Assembly (NCBI RefSeq): GCF_000217915.1 | Contig: NZ_AFOZ01000014.1 | Span: forward strand, 248,001 to 312,000 | Length of the DNA stretch: 64,000 nucleotides | Direction: 5' to 3' | DNA from: Shewanella sp. HN-41 | GTDB lineage: Bacteria; Pseudomonadota; Gammaproteobacteria; Enterobacterales; Shewanellaceae | Shown here: piece after piece, positions 27,894 to 37,811 of the stretch | How positions within the stretch are numbered: the first letter of the stretch is position 1 | How the letters are laid out: each line of letters opens with the position of its first letter | The notes under the pieces: generated by a model | What the model was told of the DNA's origin: nothing | The model's database searches: none | Seen by the model: only the letters and a program-made list of their open reading frames with translations | Translations under genes and position numbers: made by a program

Positions 27894-28937
27894 ATGTTTC
27901 AGACCTTAAAGATCAATACCTCAGTATTAAAGCATTCAGTGAACTGGCTAGTCCTCGTAGGGCTGGCCTTTTTTGTTTCAGCCTGCTCAAAACCGGACGA
28001 AGTGATTTCGTTAGCGGGTAGCACTATGGGCACGACTTACCATATTAAAGTCGTTTCTAATGAGCAGATTCCGACGGCGCAGTTACTACAGGCTGAAATT
28101 GATCTGGCGCTTGAGTTAGTCAATGATCAAATGTCTACCTATCGCCCTAATTCAGAACTTTCCCGCTTTAACCAACTCCCATTAGAGCAGAGTGTTGAAG
28201 TCTCAGCCGATACCATTAAAGTGGTGCAGGAGGGGATACGTTTATATCAAGTGACGGATAAGGCTCTTGATATTACTTTAGGGCCATTAGTGAATCTGTG
28301 GGGATTTGGTCCAGATAAACGTCCCACTAAAGTCCCGACTCAGGCCGATATCGATGCGGCTAAAGCAAAGACGGGCATCAGCGAACTTTCTATCGAAGGC
28401 AACCGCTTACGTAAACATAATGCTCACTTGTATGTGGATTTATCGTCAATTGCCAAGGGCTTTGGTGTCGATAAGGTGGCCTCTATTTTAGATAAGTACC
28501 ATGCAACCGGTTACTTAGTGGAAATTGGCGGCGAGCTAAGCATAAAAGGCACTAAGGGCGATGGTAGTTCTTGGCGTGTGGCGATAGAAAAACCGACCGA
28601 CGATGGTATGGCGGTGCAACAGGTGATTGAACCTGGCACTATGGCCATGGCGACTTCGGGGGATTACCGCAATTATTATGAGGAAGATGGCCAACGTTTT
28701 ACCCATATAATAGATCCTCGTACTGGTTTGCCAGTGGATCATAAGCTAGCCTCTGTGACCGTGCTGCATAAAGAGTGTATGACGGCCGACGGTTTTGCGA
28801 CGGCGATGATGGTTTTGGGTACAGAAGCATCATTGGAGCTTGCCAAGAAGGAACACTTGGCGATAATGCTAATAGAAAAGCAAGGTGAAGGATTTAAAGT
28901 CTATTACAGTGACGCCTTCAAGCCTTTCCTTAAGTAG
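27894..28937 (+). CDS. apbE: FAD:protein FMN transferase lipoprotein
   Basis: This is a 347-residue periplasmic, lipid-anchored flavin transferase: lipobox FFVSACSK with Cys31. It transfers FMN from FAD to the threonines of NqrB and NqrC. Family motifs are all present: AGSTMGTTYHIKVV near 41, NSELSRFNQLP near 87, VDLSSIAKGFGVDKVASILD near 183, EIGGELSIKGTKG near 210, HIIDPRTGLPVDHKLASVTV near 265 and CMTADGFATAM near 292. AGG five bases before the ATG. It is placed directly behind its substrates' genes and 11 bp before nqrM. Confidence 0.95.
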   Translation: MFQTLKINTSVLKHSVNWLVLVGLAFFVSACSKPDEVISLAGSTMGTTYHIKVVSNEQIPTAQLLQAEIDLALELVNDQMSTYRPNSELSRFNQLPLEQSVEVSADTIKVVQEGIRLYQVTDKALDITLGPLVNLWGFGPDKRPTKVPTQADIDAAKAKTGISELSIEGNRLRKHNAHLYVDLSSIAKGFGVDKVASILDKYHATGYLVEIGGELSIKGTKGDGSSWRVAIEKPTDDGMAVQQVIEPGTMAMATSGDYRNYYEEDGQRFTHIIDPRTGLPVDHKLASVTVLHKECMTADGFATAMMVLGTEASLELAKKEHLAIMLIEKQGEGFKVYYSDAFKPFLK

Positions 28938-28948
28938 TTGGAGTAAAC

Positions 28949-29173
28949 ATGAGCACTTTTATCGCGGCATTTGTGATTTTGTTATTGTTCTTTTTGCTGA
29001 TGTCGATAGGTTATCTCATTAAGCGCAAAGCCGTTGAAGGAAGCTGTGGCGGTTTGGGTGTTCTAGGGATTGAAAAAGCCTGCGATTGTGATGATCCCTG
29101 TGACAAGCGTAAGCGTCGTATGGCGGCGGAAGAAGCTCGCCGTGAGAAGTTAACCAAAGACCGAATTATTTAA
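28949..29173 (+). CDS. nqrM: NqrM, Nqr maturation factor (DUF539)
   Basis: This is a 74-residue protein with one N-terminal membrane helix (about 4-25) followed by a Cys-rich cytoplasmic tail: GSCGGLGVLG and KACDCDDPCDKRKRR. The four conserved cysteines are thought to deliver iron to the NqrD/NqrE cluster. The family and its role in Nqr assembly are established. Last gene of the operon, followed by a strong terminator. Confidence 0.95.
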   Translation: MSTFIAAFVILLLFFLLMSIGYLIKRKAVEGSCGGLGVLGIEKACDCDDPCDKRKRRMAAEEARREKLTKDRII

Positions 29174-29189
29174 AGGGTCTTTATTAGCT

Positions 29190-29221
29190 AATAGCCTCCT
29201 ATCTAGGAGGCTATTTTTTTT
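29190..29221 (+). terminator. nqr operon terminator
   Basis: AATAGCCTCC/GGAGGCTATT stem with a 6-nt loop and eight or more T residues. Confidence 0.9.
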
Positions 29222-29370
29222 GTCTCATATTTTTGAGCATAGAAAATAATCTTTGATTAATGAGGAGGATAGCAAGCCAATCTAAGTGCAAATGAGAATG
29301 CTTTTTATATTTAAGTGAGTGAAAAATAAAGAAAATTTGAGTTAGCAGTTAAACTGTACTAGGCTAGAAC

Positions 29371-29384
29371 TTGATTTAGATCAA
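29371..29384. promoter_or_regulatory. FNR/EtrA-type site upstream of the bacterioferritin pair
   Basis: TTGAT-TTAG-ATCAA is an exact match to the FNR/Anr consensus TTGAT-N4-ATCAA. It lies 31-44 bp upstream of the first bfr start codon. In Shewanella the FNR homologue is EtrA. That close to the start, it could either repress under anoxia or act on a short-leader promoter. Direction of control is not readable here. Confidence 0.65.
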
Positions 29385-29414
29385 TCTTTTTACCTTTAAC
29401 AAGGATCGTAACTT

Positions 29415-29888
29415 ATGAAAGGTCATCCAAAAGTGGTGGGGCAACTGAATCGGGTGCTTACCTGTGAGTTGACGGCCATCAATCAATATTTTCTCCATGC
29501 TCGGATGTTTAAGCACTGGGGCCTAGAAAAGCTCAACCACGTCGAATACAAGAAATCCATCCAAGATATGAAACACGCCGATAAGCTTATCGAGCGCGTG
29601 CTGTTTTTGGAAGGACTGCCGAATCTGCAACAACTCGAAAAGTTACGTATTGGTGAACATAGCCAAGAAATGCTCGACTGCGATCTGGCCATGGTGCTAG
29701 AGCAGCTATCATTGCTGCGTGATGGGATTAGTTTGTGTGAAGCCGAACAAGACTATGTGAGCCGCGATCTGCTGGAAGACATTCTCGAAGACGAGGAAGA
29801 GCATTTAGATTGGCTCGAGTCGCAGCAAGAGCTGATTAGTTTAACTGGCATTCAAAACTATCTGCAGTCACAAATGAGTGAGTCATAG
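29415..29888 (+). CDS. bfr: Bacterioferritin, haem-binding type subunit with altered ferroxidase site
   Basis: This 157-residue subunit belongs to the 24-mer haem-ferritin that stores iron. It keeps the haem ligand Met52 (QDMKHAD), Glu18, His54, Glu127 and His130. But ferroxidase position 51 is Asp instead of Glu and position 94 is Val (DLAMVLEQ versus the usual DLALEL). The diiron centre is thus impaired. The next gene has the opposite pattern, so the two probably co-assemble. An FNR-type site lies upstream; 9 bp separate the two genes. Confidence 0.92.
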   Translation: MKGHPKVVGQLNRVLTCELTAINQYFLHARMFKHWGLEKLNHVEYKKSIQDMKHADKLIERVLFLEGLPNLQQLEKLRIGEHSQEMLDCDLAMVLEQLSLLRDGISLCEAEQDYVSRDLLEDILEDEEEHLDWLESQQELISLTGIQNYLQSQMSES

Positions 29889-29897
29889 GAGCTGAAT

Positions 29898-30365
29898 ATG
29901 AAAGGTGATAAAGACGTCATCGACGCGTTAAATCGACTCCTAACCGGAGAACTCTCGGCGATGGATCAATATTTTGTGCATGCGCATATGTACGAAGACT
30001 GGGGGCTTAAGGAGCTCTATGAGCGTATTGCCCATGAGTCGGATGATGAAAAAGGTCATGCGGCAAAACTGGTGCAGCGTATTTTATTCCTCGAAGGTGT
30101 GCCTAATGTGGCGGCCCGTGAGGCATTAAATATCGGTTCAAACGTTGAAGAGATGCTACGTAACGATCTCGCCTATGAATACAAAGTGGCAGATGCACTT
30201 CGTAAGGTAATCGCCTTGTGTGAGCAGAAGCAAGATTATCAGACCCGCGAAATTCTCGAAGTGTTACTCGACGATACTGAATCGGACCATATGTATTGGC
30301 TCGAAAAACAACTAGGATTGATTAACCGCATTGGTTTGCAAAATTATCTGCAAACTAAGATGTAG
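29898..30365 (+). CDS. bfr: Bacterioferritin, ferroxidase-type subunit lacking haem methionine
   Basis: This 155-residue partner of the preceding gene keeps the full diiron set: Glu18, Glu51, His54 and Glu94, plus Glu128 and His131, shifted by a one-residue insertion (DDTESDHMYWLE). The haem ligand Met52 is Lys (DDEKGH). Overall it resembles the Pseudomonas protein once called BfrA (now FtnA), with MYEDWGLKELYERIAHES. GGAG precedes the ATG. Followed by a terminator, so the two bfr genes form one unit. Confidence 0.92.
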   Translation: MKGDKDVIDALNRLLTGELSAMDQYFVHAHMYEDWGLKELYERIAHESDDEKGHAAKLVQRILFLEGVPNVAAREALNIGSNVEEMLRNDLAYEYKVADALRKVIALCEQKQDYQTREILEVLLDDTESDHMYWLEKQLGLINRIGLQNYLQTKM

Positions 30366-30385
30366 TTTAAAAAGTACCTCAAAAT

Positions 30386-30420
30386 AAGGTCAGTGAAGTG
30401 ATCTAACTGGCCTTTTTTTA
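30386..30420 (+). terminator. Terminator of the bacterioferritin operon
   Basis: AAGGTCAGT and ACTGGCCTT form a 9-bp stem (one G-U) around an 11-nt loop, followed by TTTTTTT. A second small hairpin (AAGCTCCG/CGGAGCTT, 30424-30444) follows immediately. Confidence 0.75.
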
Positions 30421-30536
30421 TTTAAGCTCCGATAGGCGGAGCTTGTCCTGCGTGTTCTTAGACAGATAGCGACTCCCTTTAAATTGAGTATATAGTCTAA
30501 CTGACTGCAAAATCGCTATTTCACCAATTCATATTC

Positions 30537-30552
30537 TGTGAACTATATCAAA
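30537..30552. promoter_or_regulatory. CRP-like site upstream of the dCache chemoreceptor
   Basis: TGTGA-ACTATA-TCAAA matches the CRP consensus TGTGA-N6-TCACA at nine of ten positions. It is in the 348-bp spacer before the chemoreceptor, 160 bp from its start. The rest of this spacer holds only the terminator and a small hairpin. Confidence 0.45.
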
Positions 30553-30713
30553 TTTAGCAAATGGTGTTAAATAACCATTCTTCTTTCTTTACAAATACTT
30601 GTTTACGTATTTTCTGGTTATTTCATCTGTTGTTAGTCGGTAAAAATTGTTACCGTGTGAAACTGTTTTTGTACACATTTTGTCAGTTATAGCTCAGCCA
30701 GACGGGAAGATTA

Positions 30714-32717
30714 ATGGAATATATAAAACGCTCTCTCAGTTTACAGTTGGTGGTGACTATCGTTGGTGCACTTGCTGTACTCCTCACTTTAGTTGCTGCT
30801 TTGCTGGTTAATAAAGAAAGTAACAATACCCGTAAGCAAGTGGATGCGGATATTTCGGCGCTGGTGGCGTTAAAAGCCAATGAGATCAGTGGTTACTTTA
30901 TTGCCAAGGGGCAAGTGATCCATTCAGTGTTTGCCGAGCCAGGGTTAACAAATTGGTTTAGCCAGTATCACGCCCGCGGCAGTAACCTCACCGCTGATGT
31001 GCAGTACCAAGATATTATTCGTTACTTTAAGTCATTCTCTGAGCGTGATACCGATGTGAAATCGGTGTTTTTTGGTTCGGCCAATACCTTTGAGTATTTT
31101 GATTTAAATGGCCGTTTCGATGGTGATCCCAACTACTACACCAATAAACGCCCTTGGTGGCAGGAAGCGATTGACCAGCGTGGCCTATTTGTGGGCGATC
31201 CTGCGGTCGATGCCAACGATGGCTCTATTTCTGCTACGGTTAAAACTCCTGTCTATGGGGCCAATGGCGAGCTTATTGGTATTGGTGGTATGGATATTTT
31301 GATCGACACCATAGGCAAAAACCTGTTGGCACCGATCAAATACCGTAATTTCGGTCAAGCTTTCTTGATGACGAATGAAGGTAAGTTGGTGTATTTCCCT
31401 GGCTTCTCCGAGCGCTTTCCACCGGGATCCTTAGCCAATCAAATTGATAGCCAATTTAAGGACACAACCGGTTTTACCGCGTTAAGACAGCAGATGCAAG
31501 GTGAGCCTGAGGGGTTTGCCGAAGTTACCTTTAATGGTGTACCGCAGCGCGTGGTATTTGTGTCCGTCGGCGGTGATTATCCAAAACAAAAATGGCACTT
31601 AGCCTTTATGTTGCCCCACGAAGTGATTGAGGCGCCCGTTAAGACGGCATTTTGGAATGCCTGTTTTGTCGCCATCGGCATTATGATCTTAGTGGGGATG
31701 ACGGTTTGGTTGATGCTGCTGCCCTTTAGGCGCCAGCTGTCTAAGCTGCTCGATGCGATGGAAGACATTGCCGAGGGCGATAGTGATTTATCCCAACGTA
31801 TTCTCATGCAACGGGAAGACGAGTTAGGTAAGCTGGGTGATGCTTTTAACCGCTTCGCCGAGAAAGTCCAACAAATGTTGTTGGATACCCGTAGTTTAAC
31901 CCAAGAGGTGGGCACGGGGGTTATCGATGCGCGGCAGATCTGTGACTTAGCCGTATCGTCAGTATCCTCACAAAAACAACAGATAGATTCGGTTGCCACC
32001 GCCGCAACTCAAATGGCGCAAACCAGCCAAGAAATGGCGGTGAGTGCCCAGAGAGCCAATGATTTTGCCGAGAAGGCGCAAACTCAGGCCTGTGATGGTT
32101 CGCAAATTGTTTCCCGCGCGACCGAAGGCATGAAGGCGCTATCGCAGCAAGTGATTGAAGCGGCGAAAGTGATTAAACACTTACGCAGCAGCTCAGAGCA
32201 AATCGGTGAAGTCCTGAGTGTGATCCGTAATATTGCCGAGCAAACCAATCTATTAGCATTAAATGCGGCGATCGAAGCGGCGCGGGCGGGGGAGCAGGGT
32301 CGTGGCTTTGCCGTGGTGGCCGATGAAGTTCGCACACTGGCATCCCGTACCCAAGATTCTACCACTAACATTCAAGGCATTATCCAAACCTTGCAACAGA
32401 GCGCCCTGCAAGCAGAGCAAGTGATGGAGTCGGGCGTCGAGCAGGCGAAAGCGGGTCAAGCGTTAACGACTCAGGTTGAAGCCGCGTTGAATGATATTGC
32501 CACGGCGATAATGTCAATCCAGCAGCAGACGGTAGATATTACCGTTGCGATCGGTCAGCAAGCCGTGGTGGCCGAGGAAGTGGCACAAAATGTCGAGAAT
32601 GTACGTGGGCTGTCGGATCAGTCTCTGCTATCGAGTCAGGACCTGTCCCAAAGCCTGAAGGGGTTTGAGCATATGACCCGCGAACTCAGCCGTAATATTG
32701 GTCAGTTTAAGATCTAA
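30714..32717 (+). CDS. Methyl-accepting chemotaxis protein with dCache sensor
   Basis: This is a 667-residue chemoreceptor. Membrane helices lie at about 10-32 and 308-330. The 275-residue periplasmic region between them is a double Cache domain, recognisable by [19 protein letters not shown] near 140 and the [20 protein letters not shown] strand set near 180-200. A HAMP domain (about 331-385) and a long signalling coiled coil follow. The conserved tip is [20 protein letters not shown]. dCache_1 receptors often bind amino acids, amines or small organic acids; the ligand here is unknown. No CheR pentapeptide is seen. Monocistronic. Confidence 0.94.
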   Translation: MEYIKRSLSLQLVVTIVGALAVLLTLVAALLVNKESNNTRKQVDADISALVALKANEISGYFIAKGQVIHSVFAEPGLTNWFSQYHARGSNLTADVQYQDIIRYFKSFSERDTDVKSVFFGSANTFEYFDLNGRFDGDPNYYTNKRPWWQEAIDQRGLFVGDPAVDANDGSISATVKTPVYGANGELIGIGGMDILIDTIGKNLLAPIKYRNFGQAFLMTNEGKLVYFPGFSERFPPGSLANQIDSQFKDTTGFTALRQQMQGEPEGFAEVTFNGVPQRVVFVSVGGDYPKQKWHLAFMLPHEVIEAPVKTAFWNACFVAIGIMILVGMTVWLMLLPFRRQLSKLLDAMEDIAEGDSDLSQRILMQREDELGKLGDAFNRFAEKVQQMLLDTRSLTQEVGTGVIDARQICDLAVSSVSSQKQQIDSVATAATQMAQTSQEMAVSAQRANDFAEKAQTQACDGSQIVSRATEGMKALSQQVIEAAKVIKHLRSSSEQIGEVLSVIRNIAEQTNLLALNAAIEAARAGEQGRGFAVVADEVRTLASRTQDSTTNIQGIIQTLQQSALQAEQVMESGVEQAKAGQALTTQVEAALNDIATAIMSIQQQTVDITVAIGQQAVVAEEVAQNVENVRGLSDQSLLSSQDLSQSLKGFEHMTRELSRNIGQFKI

Positions 32718-32788
32718 GACTGAGCAGGTCAGTAAGTTATTCGCTTACTGACCATCGGCTCAATCGTGGTATGGCTTACCGTGTACCC

Positions 32789-32814
32789 ATAAAAGGAGCT
32801 TAGGCTCCTTTTAT
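32789..32814 (+). terminator. Terminator of the dCache chemoreceptor
   Basis: AAAAGGAGC/GCTCCTTTT stem with a 4-nt loop, extendable by AT pairs; the T-run is part of the stem. Confidence 0.7.
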
Positions 32815-32865
32815 GTTGAGGTTTCCCGCCTGATCCCCGTTAAATTGATGATGAATACTTGATTA

Positions 32866-32881
32866 CTGTTTTTATATACAG
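32866..32881. promoter_or_regulatory. LexA (SOS) box of dinB
   Basis: CTGT-TTTTATAT-ACAG is a perfect CTGT-N8-ACAG LexA box, 26-41 bp upstream of the dinB start. It places dinB in the SOS regulon. Confidence 0.9.
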
Positions 32882-32906
32882 TATTTTGGCGTTGGAGGAA
32901 TTCAAT

Positions 32907-33983
32907 GTGCGAAAAATTATTCACATCGATATGGACTGCTATTTTGCCGCAGTGGAAATGCGCGATTTTCCCGAATATCGTGGCAAACCGTTAGCCGTGG
33001 GCGGCAGCAGCGATCGCCGTGGGGTGATCAGCACTTGCAGTTACGAGGCGCGTAAATTCGGTGTACGCTCGGCGATGGCGACCGCCTATGCCTTTAAGTT
33101 GTGTCCCGATCTCATTCTGGTTCCTGGAAGGATGCAGGTTTATAAAGACGTGTCGCTGCAAATTCGAGAAATCTTCTCCCGCTATACCCAATTGATTGAG
33201 CCGTTGTCCTTAGATGAAGCCTATTTAGACGTGAGTGAGTGCCAACAATATAAGGGCTCTGCGACCTTGATTGCGCAGGCCATTCGCCGCGATATCTTAG
33301 CCGAAACTGGGTTAACCGCTTCGGCAGGCATAGCCCCAGTGAAGTTTTTGGCTAAGGTTGCCTCGGATCTGAATAAGCCAAATGGCCAATATGTGATTAC
33401 GCCAGAGACGCTTCCCGAGTTTGTTAAAACCTTATCGCTGCGTAACATTCCCGGTGTCGGTAAAGTCACCGCTGAAAAGCTTTCTGCACTCGGGCTTAAT
33501 ACCTGTGGCGATGTGCAGCACTATTCAAAACAAGAGCTACTTTCCCGATTCGGCAAATTTGGCGGCGTATTGATTGAACGTGTCCATGGTATTGATGAAC
33601 GTGGTATTTCCATCGGTCAAGAGCGCAAATCCGTCGGTGTTGAAACTACGTTAGCAAAGGACATTTATAACCTAGAGCAATGCCAACAGGTGATGCCGGG
33701 ATTGATCCAAGAATTAGCCCTACGTTTGAGCCGTAGCGCTAAGGATCGCAAAATTCACAAGCAAGTGGTTAAACTCAAGTTTAACGATTTCAAGCAGACC
33801 ACCATCGAGCACCGCAGCGATGAAGTCTCTATTGTGATGTTTTATGAGTTACTCGCGCAGGCGATGGCAAGACAAGAGGGCCGTGGCATTCGCCTATTGG
33901 GTATTTCGGTCGGGCTCGCCGATTCTATCCACACAATTCCCGAAAGTTTAAATGCACAGACTCAACTTAATTTAGCGCTCTAG
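32907..33983 (+). CDS. dinB: DNA polymerase IV
   Basis: This is a 358-residue Y-family translesion polymerase. Catalytic carboxylates are Asp8 and Asp10 in [12 protein letters not shown] and the Asp-Glu pair in [11 protein letters not shown] near residue 103. The helix-hairpin-helix [20 protein letters not shown] follows near 175, then the little-finger domain. It ends in QLNLAL, a beta-clamp binding motif. The start is GTG at 32907: GGAGG lies eight bases upstream, while the in-frame start at 32859 would place the LexA box inside the gene. SOS-induced by inference from that box. Confidence 0.96.
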   Translation: MRKIIHIDMDCYFAAVEMRDFPEYRGKPLAVGGSSDRRGVISTCSYEARKFGVRSAMATAYAFKLCPDLILVPGRMQVYKDVSLQIREIFSRYTQLIEPLSLDEAYLDVSECQQYKGSATLIAQAIRRDILAETGLTASAGIAPVKFLAKVASDLNKPNGQYVITPETLPEFVKTLSLRNIPGVGKVTAEKLSALGLNTCGDVQHYSKQELLSRFGKFGGVLIERVHGIDERGISIGQERKSVGVETTLAKDIYNLEQCQQVMPGLIQELALRLSRSAKDRKIHKQVVKLKFNDFKQTTIEHRSDEVSIVMFYELLAQAMARQEGRGIRLLGISVGLADSIHTIPESLNAQTQLNLAL

Positions 33984-34026
33984 CCACTGATTGAGTCGAT
34001 ATGCCGCAGACTATGCCTGAGTTGGC

Positions 34027-34926
34027 TCAATATGCCTCGGGTGGGTTTGCCATTATAAAATCAATTAACAATCTGACCCGCAAGGGGAGGTTGTCCCGAT
34101 CGCGATACATCAAGTAGGCGGTGCGAGGAATACCTTGCCACTCGGGCAGTATTTGTATGAGCTTGCCGTTTTGTATCTGCTCACTCGCCATGCTGATGGG
34201 TAATAGTCCAATCCCGAGTCCCGCGACCACTGCCTGACAGGCGATAGCCATATCGTCGACGGCTAGTTTGATATTTCCCCTCGGTTCAAATTCGATATTT
34301 TGCCCAGTGATATTGTGTTGTAAGCGCCATGTTTTTACGGGTTTTGCGATGATAACCGGATGCTGTTCGAGTTCTTCTATGGACTGCAGATCATGGGATT
34401 GGGTTGCCGATGTGCTGGCGCAAAGTACAAAGCTAATCGTGGTGAGCGGCCTTGTAATCCAATCGGGAACTTTAGGTTCGCCCACTCGAAAGGCGATATC
34501 GATGGCGTTTTCACTGACATCGATATTCATATTCGACAGACTTAAGTCGATGTCGATATTGGGATAATGCAGTTGGAAGGCGTTGAGTGATTCACCCAAC
34601 CAGCGGTAGGTAGTGTTAATGGGCGCCGAGATCCGCAGTTTGCCGACTGCTTGGTGTTTATCCGCATGTAACTCACCGGACACTTGGTTTAACTCAATAA
34701 ACAGCGGGCCGCAGCGTTCGAGATAACGCTGACCTGTGGCGGTAAGGTTGACTCTATGGGCGTCTCTGTGCAGTAAACGCAAGCCTAATGATTGTTCTAA
34801 CAGACTGATTCGACGGCTTAAGGTCGAAGGTGGAATGCCTAAGTGCTCCGCCGCGAGCTTAAAACTCCCTTGTTGTGCCACCACCCAAAATAAGCGCATA
34901 TCGTCCAAGGAATAATTAAGTTTCAT
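34027..34926 (-). CDS. LysR-family transcriptional regulator
   Basis: This is a 299-residue regulator. The N-terminal winged helix (about 1-65) reads MRLFWVVAQQGSFKLAAEHL and PPSTLSRRISLLEQSLGLRL. The C-terminal effector domain (about 90-295) has the periplasmic-binding-like fold: GKLRISAPINTTYRWLGESL and VVAGLGIGLLPISM. It belongs to the large branch of single-target LysR repressors/activators with PSTLSRR recognition helices. It diverges from an EamA exporter, with 92 bp between starts, so that gene is the likely target. Confidence 0.92.
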   Translation of the reverse strand: MKLNYSLDDMRLFWVVAQQGSFKLAAEHLGIPPSTLSRRISLLEQSLGLRLLHRDAHRVNLTATGQRYLERCGPLFIELNQVSGELHADKHQAVGKLRISAPINTTYRWLGESLNAFQLHYPNIDIDLSLSNMNIDVSENAIDIAFRVGEPKVPDWITRPLTTISFVLCASTSATQSHDLQSIEELEQHPVIIAKPVKTWRLQHNITGQNIEFEPRGNIKLAVDDMAIACQAVVAGLGIGLLPISMASEQIQNGKLIQILPEWQGIPRTAYLMYRDRDNLPLRVRLLIDFIMANPPEAY

Positions 34927-35018
34927 ATTTGGAATTTAAGCTCTCAATCTTGTGGGTTTTAATAATATATGAAACTTATAAACTAAGCTCAATCCAAATT
35001 ACCTCCCTAGAGGTCGAT

Positions 35019-35951
35019 ATGAAATCCCGTACACCTTACATGACGTTTGTTTGTCTACTGATTTGTGTTTTTAGCTGGGGCAGTGTGTTTCCCATAGCTA
35101 AACGAGTGCTGGAGGAGATGTCAGGGGAATCCCTCGTATTCTGGCGTTTTACCATTGCGGCGGTAACTCTGGCGTTATATATCGTTTTTACTCGTCAGGC
35201 TTGGCCCAAATTGAGTTTGGCGCAATACGCTGTCATAGCGCTAGTAGGCGTGATTGGTGTTGGTGGCTTAAATCTGGCGTTATTCAATGGCCTGCAGCAT
35301 ACCTCTGCCGCCAATGGCGCCTTGATCATGGCGCTCAGCCCGCTGGTGACTTCAATCGTCAATGCGCTATTACAACGTGAATGGCTCAGCAGACAACAAG
35401 TGTTCAGCTTAGTGGGCGGTTTGGCGGGCGTGCTGTTGGTGATCACTAACGGCAGTGTGCAGCAGTTGCTCAATTTTAGTTTTAACCAAGGTGATGTGAT
35501 GATTGTCGCCGGCATGTTGGCGTGGAGTGGATATACCATTTGTTCACAACGGATAGGCCATTGGTTGCCAGTGTTGCCATTTACCTTGCTGAGTATGATA
35601 GCAGCCAGCGTGTCTATGTCCGTGGTTGGGCTTGGCCGTGATGAATTTCACCCTTGGCAGGAGCTGATGGGGCTGTCGACTACTGCTTTTTCCAGCGTAC
35701 TCTACATAGGTTTATTCGCCACTGTGCTCGGTTATCTGTTTTGGATTAACGGGGTTAAGGTGCTTGGCCCCGCTAAGGCATCGGTCTTTTTCAATCTCGT
35801 GCCAGTTTTTGCGGCATTAACGGCCTTAGCCATGGGGCAGGCGGTGACGGAAATTCAATTGCTGGGTATGCTCATAGTGATCCTCGCGCTGATGTTACCT
35901 ATGCTGGTTAATCTACGCGCGGCAAGAGGCTTAGTGGTTAAGCGCTGCTAA
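35019..35951 (+). CDS. DMT-superfamily EamA transporter
   Basis: This is a 310-residue inner-membrane protein with ten helices in two EamA repeats. Markers are VFSWGSVFPIAKRVLEEMSG near residue 16 and LQHTSAANGALIMALSPLVT near 100. The second repeat starts around 160. The frame is open 30 codons upstream, but AGAGGT four bases before the ATG at 35019 and the hydrophobic N-terminus fix the start. Divergent from and probably controlled by the LysR regulator. Substrate unknown. Confidence 0.88.
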   Translation: MKSRTPYMTFVCLLICVFSWGSVFPIAKRVLEEMSGESLVFWRFTIAAVTLALYIVFTRQAWPKLSLAQYAVIALVGVIGVGGLNLALFNGLQHTSAANGALIMALSPLVTSIVNALLQREWLSRQQVFSLVGGLAGVLLVITNGSVQQLLNFSFNQGDVMIVAGMLAWSGYTICSQRIGHWLPVLPFTLLSMIAASVSMSVVGLGRDEFHPWQELMGLSTTAFSSVLYIGLFATVLGYLFWINGVKVLGPAKASVFFNLVPVFAALTALAMGQAVTEIQLLGMLIVILALMLPMLVNLRAARGLVVKRC

Positions 35952-36078
35952 TCGATGCTAGCTTTGCCGTTAAGGCTCAAAGATCAGGGGCATAAGCTGC
36001 GATAGGTTTATGCTCCCTTATTCGTTGGAGGGGACTTCTCAAAACATCATTTATTAATAATCTTTAATTTTCAAATTT

Positions 36079-37731
36079 TTATAGTTTAAAACGACTGACC
36101 AGAGACGTGAGGTTACCCGCCATTGATGAGAGTTGTACGCTTGCGGCGTAGATTTCATCCGTGGTGCGCAAACTGTCCTCCGACTGTTCGGCAATGTGTT
36201 GAATATTTTGATGACTCTCATTGGCCATAGTGGTTTGCGCTTTGGCCGCGAGGGCTATTTGGTTATTCATCTCGCTGATCTGACTGACCATATCAGCAAT
36301 ATGCGCTAGGGCTTCACCGGCATTGCTGGCGGCTTCGACGCTTGAAATCGCCTTTTCATTACCGATATTAATCGCCGCCACAGCGCTTTGGGTGCCATTT
36401 TGCACATTGGCGATCATCAACTTAATTTCTTCGGTGGATTGGTGGGTCTTAGAGGCGAGGGAGCGCACTTCATCGGCAACCACAGCAAAGCCACGTCCTT
36501 GCTCGCCCGCTCGCGCCGCTTCAATTGCTGCGTTAAGGGCTAATAGATTCGTCTGTTCGGCAATAGATTGGATCACCTCAAGCACGCGGCCGATATGTTG
36601 GCCTTCCTGTTCGAGTTTATTGATTTGCATTTCTGCCGTACCAACATCCCCCGCGAGCTCTCGAATCACATTGATGGTTTTTTTCACTCTTTCTTGGCCA
36701 TCGGCGGTAAAGACATCGGCTTGTTTGGCGGCATCGGCGGCACGACTGGCACTGACAGATACTTCGTGCACTGAGGCGGCAATGTGATCACTGGCATCGG
36801 CGATTCTGTGGGTGGCCGCCTGTTGATCCATCAAGGTATGTTTTGCCGTGGCGCTGGTGTTGGCTAGCCCTTCGGCGGCGATATTGAGCTCCGATGTAGA
36901 CTGTTTAAATTGCGAGATAATGCCATGTAAGTTATCGAGAAAATGATTGAATGCATTGGCAAGATCGCCCAGTTCATCCTTAGAGGTTAACTGGACCCGC
37001 TCGGTCAAATCACCATCGCCATCGGTAATGTCGTGGATTTTCGCGAGCAAAACAGCGAGTGGCTTACTGATGAGCTTAGGTAGCGCAACGATAAACAGAA
37101 TGCAGATCAGGATACTAATTGTTAAGGCAATTAACTGCATCTGCTGCCCATGATAGGCATCATCATCCACTTGGGTGATCGCGGCGGCCGTGTTGCTGTT
37201 TAAGTCATCGATCAGCTGATTAATATTTTGATGCAGCTGTTCGAATTGTGTGGCAGCTTGGCCAAAACTCAGATCAATTGCGGTCGTTCGACCGTTACGG
37301 CCATTTTGGGTGCGCTGATTGCTGATTTCAGTGGTGGTGGTTTGCCACACCTCGAAACTGCGATTTAATTCATTCAGCTTCTCTTTTGCGAGGGGACTCG
37401 TGGTCACATCGGCAAACTGATTGAGATGTTCTTTGACCAGCGAAATGCTATTAGTATGCTGTTTTAGAAGACTATTATAGGAATCGGTACCCACGTTAAC
37501 GAACATCAGGCTACGTTCGGCAACTTGAGCTTGGTAAAGCTCTTTATCGGCCTGTAGCAGTTCAGATTGGCTCGGTAAGTATTCGAGTGCGAGCATGTTT
37601 GCGCTGTTATTTAATGCTTTAAGCCCTAAGATGCCAGTTGAAGAGGCGAAGATGACTACGCCAGCGAGTAACAGACTCGGGTAAGTCAGTTTCTGATTAA
37701 CGGAAAGATCTTTATGCCATTCCATAATCAC
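36079..37731 (-). CDS. Methyl-accepting chemotaxis protein, 4HB type, paired with a periplasmic sensor
   Basis: This is a 550-residue chemoreceptor. Membrane helices lie at about 16-37 and 200-222, with a helical periplasmic domain of about 160 residues between. The HAMP domain (about 223-275, [18 protein letters not shown]) and signalling domain follow. The conserved tip is [20 protein letters not shown]. It lies 80 bp downstream of a gene for a secreted Cache-like protein in the same orientation, suggesting that this receptor reads a soluble ligand-binding partner. No terminator is obvious behind it. Confidence 0.92.
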   Translation of the reverse strand: MIMEWHKDLSVNQKLTYPSLLLAGVVIFASSTGILGLKALNNSANMLALEYLPSQSELLQADKELYQAQVAERSLMFVNVGTDSYNSLLKQHTNSISLVKEHLNQFADVTTSPLAKEKLNELNRSFEVWQTTTTEISNQRTQNGRNGRTTAIDLSFGQAATQFEQLHQNINQLIDDLNSNTAAAITQVDDDAYHGQQMQLIALTISILICILFIVALPKLISKPLAVLLAKIHDITDGDGDLTERVQLTSKDELGDLANAFNHFLDNLHGIISQFKQSTSELNIAAEGLANTSATAKHTLMDQQAATHRIADASDHIAASVHEVSVSASRAADAAKQADVFTADGQERVKKTINVIRELAGDVGTAEMQINKLEQEGQHIGRVLEVIQSIAEQTNLLALNAAIEAARAGEQGRGFAVVADEVRSLASKTHQSTEEIKLMIANVQNGTQSAVAAINIGNEKAISSVEAASNAGEALAHIADMVSQISEMNNQIALAAKAQTTMANESHQNIQHIAEQSEDSLRTTDEIYAASVQLSSMAGNLTSLVSRFKL

Positions 37732-37811
37732 GCCCTCCTTGATTGATGCACTGAAAGGTGAGGGCCGTGATAACCACGTGGATGCGGCCCATCACTGGCG
37801 TTCTCTGGCCA

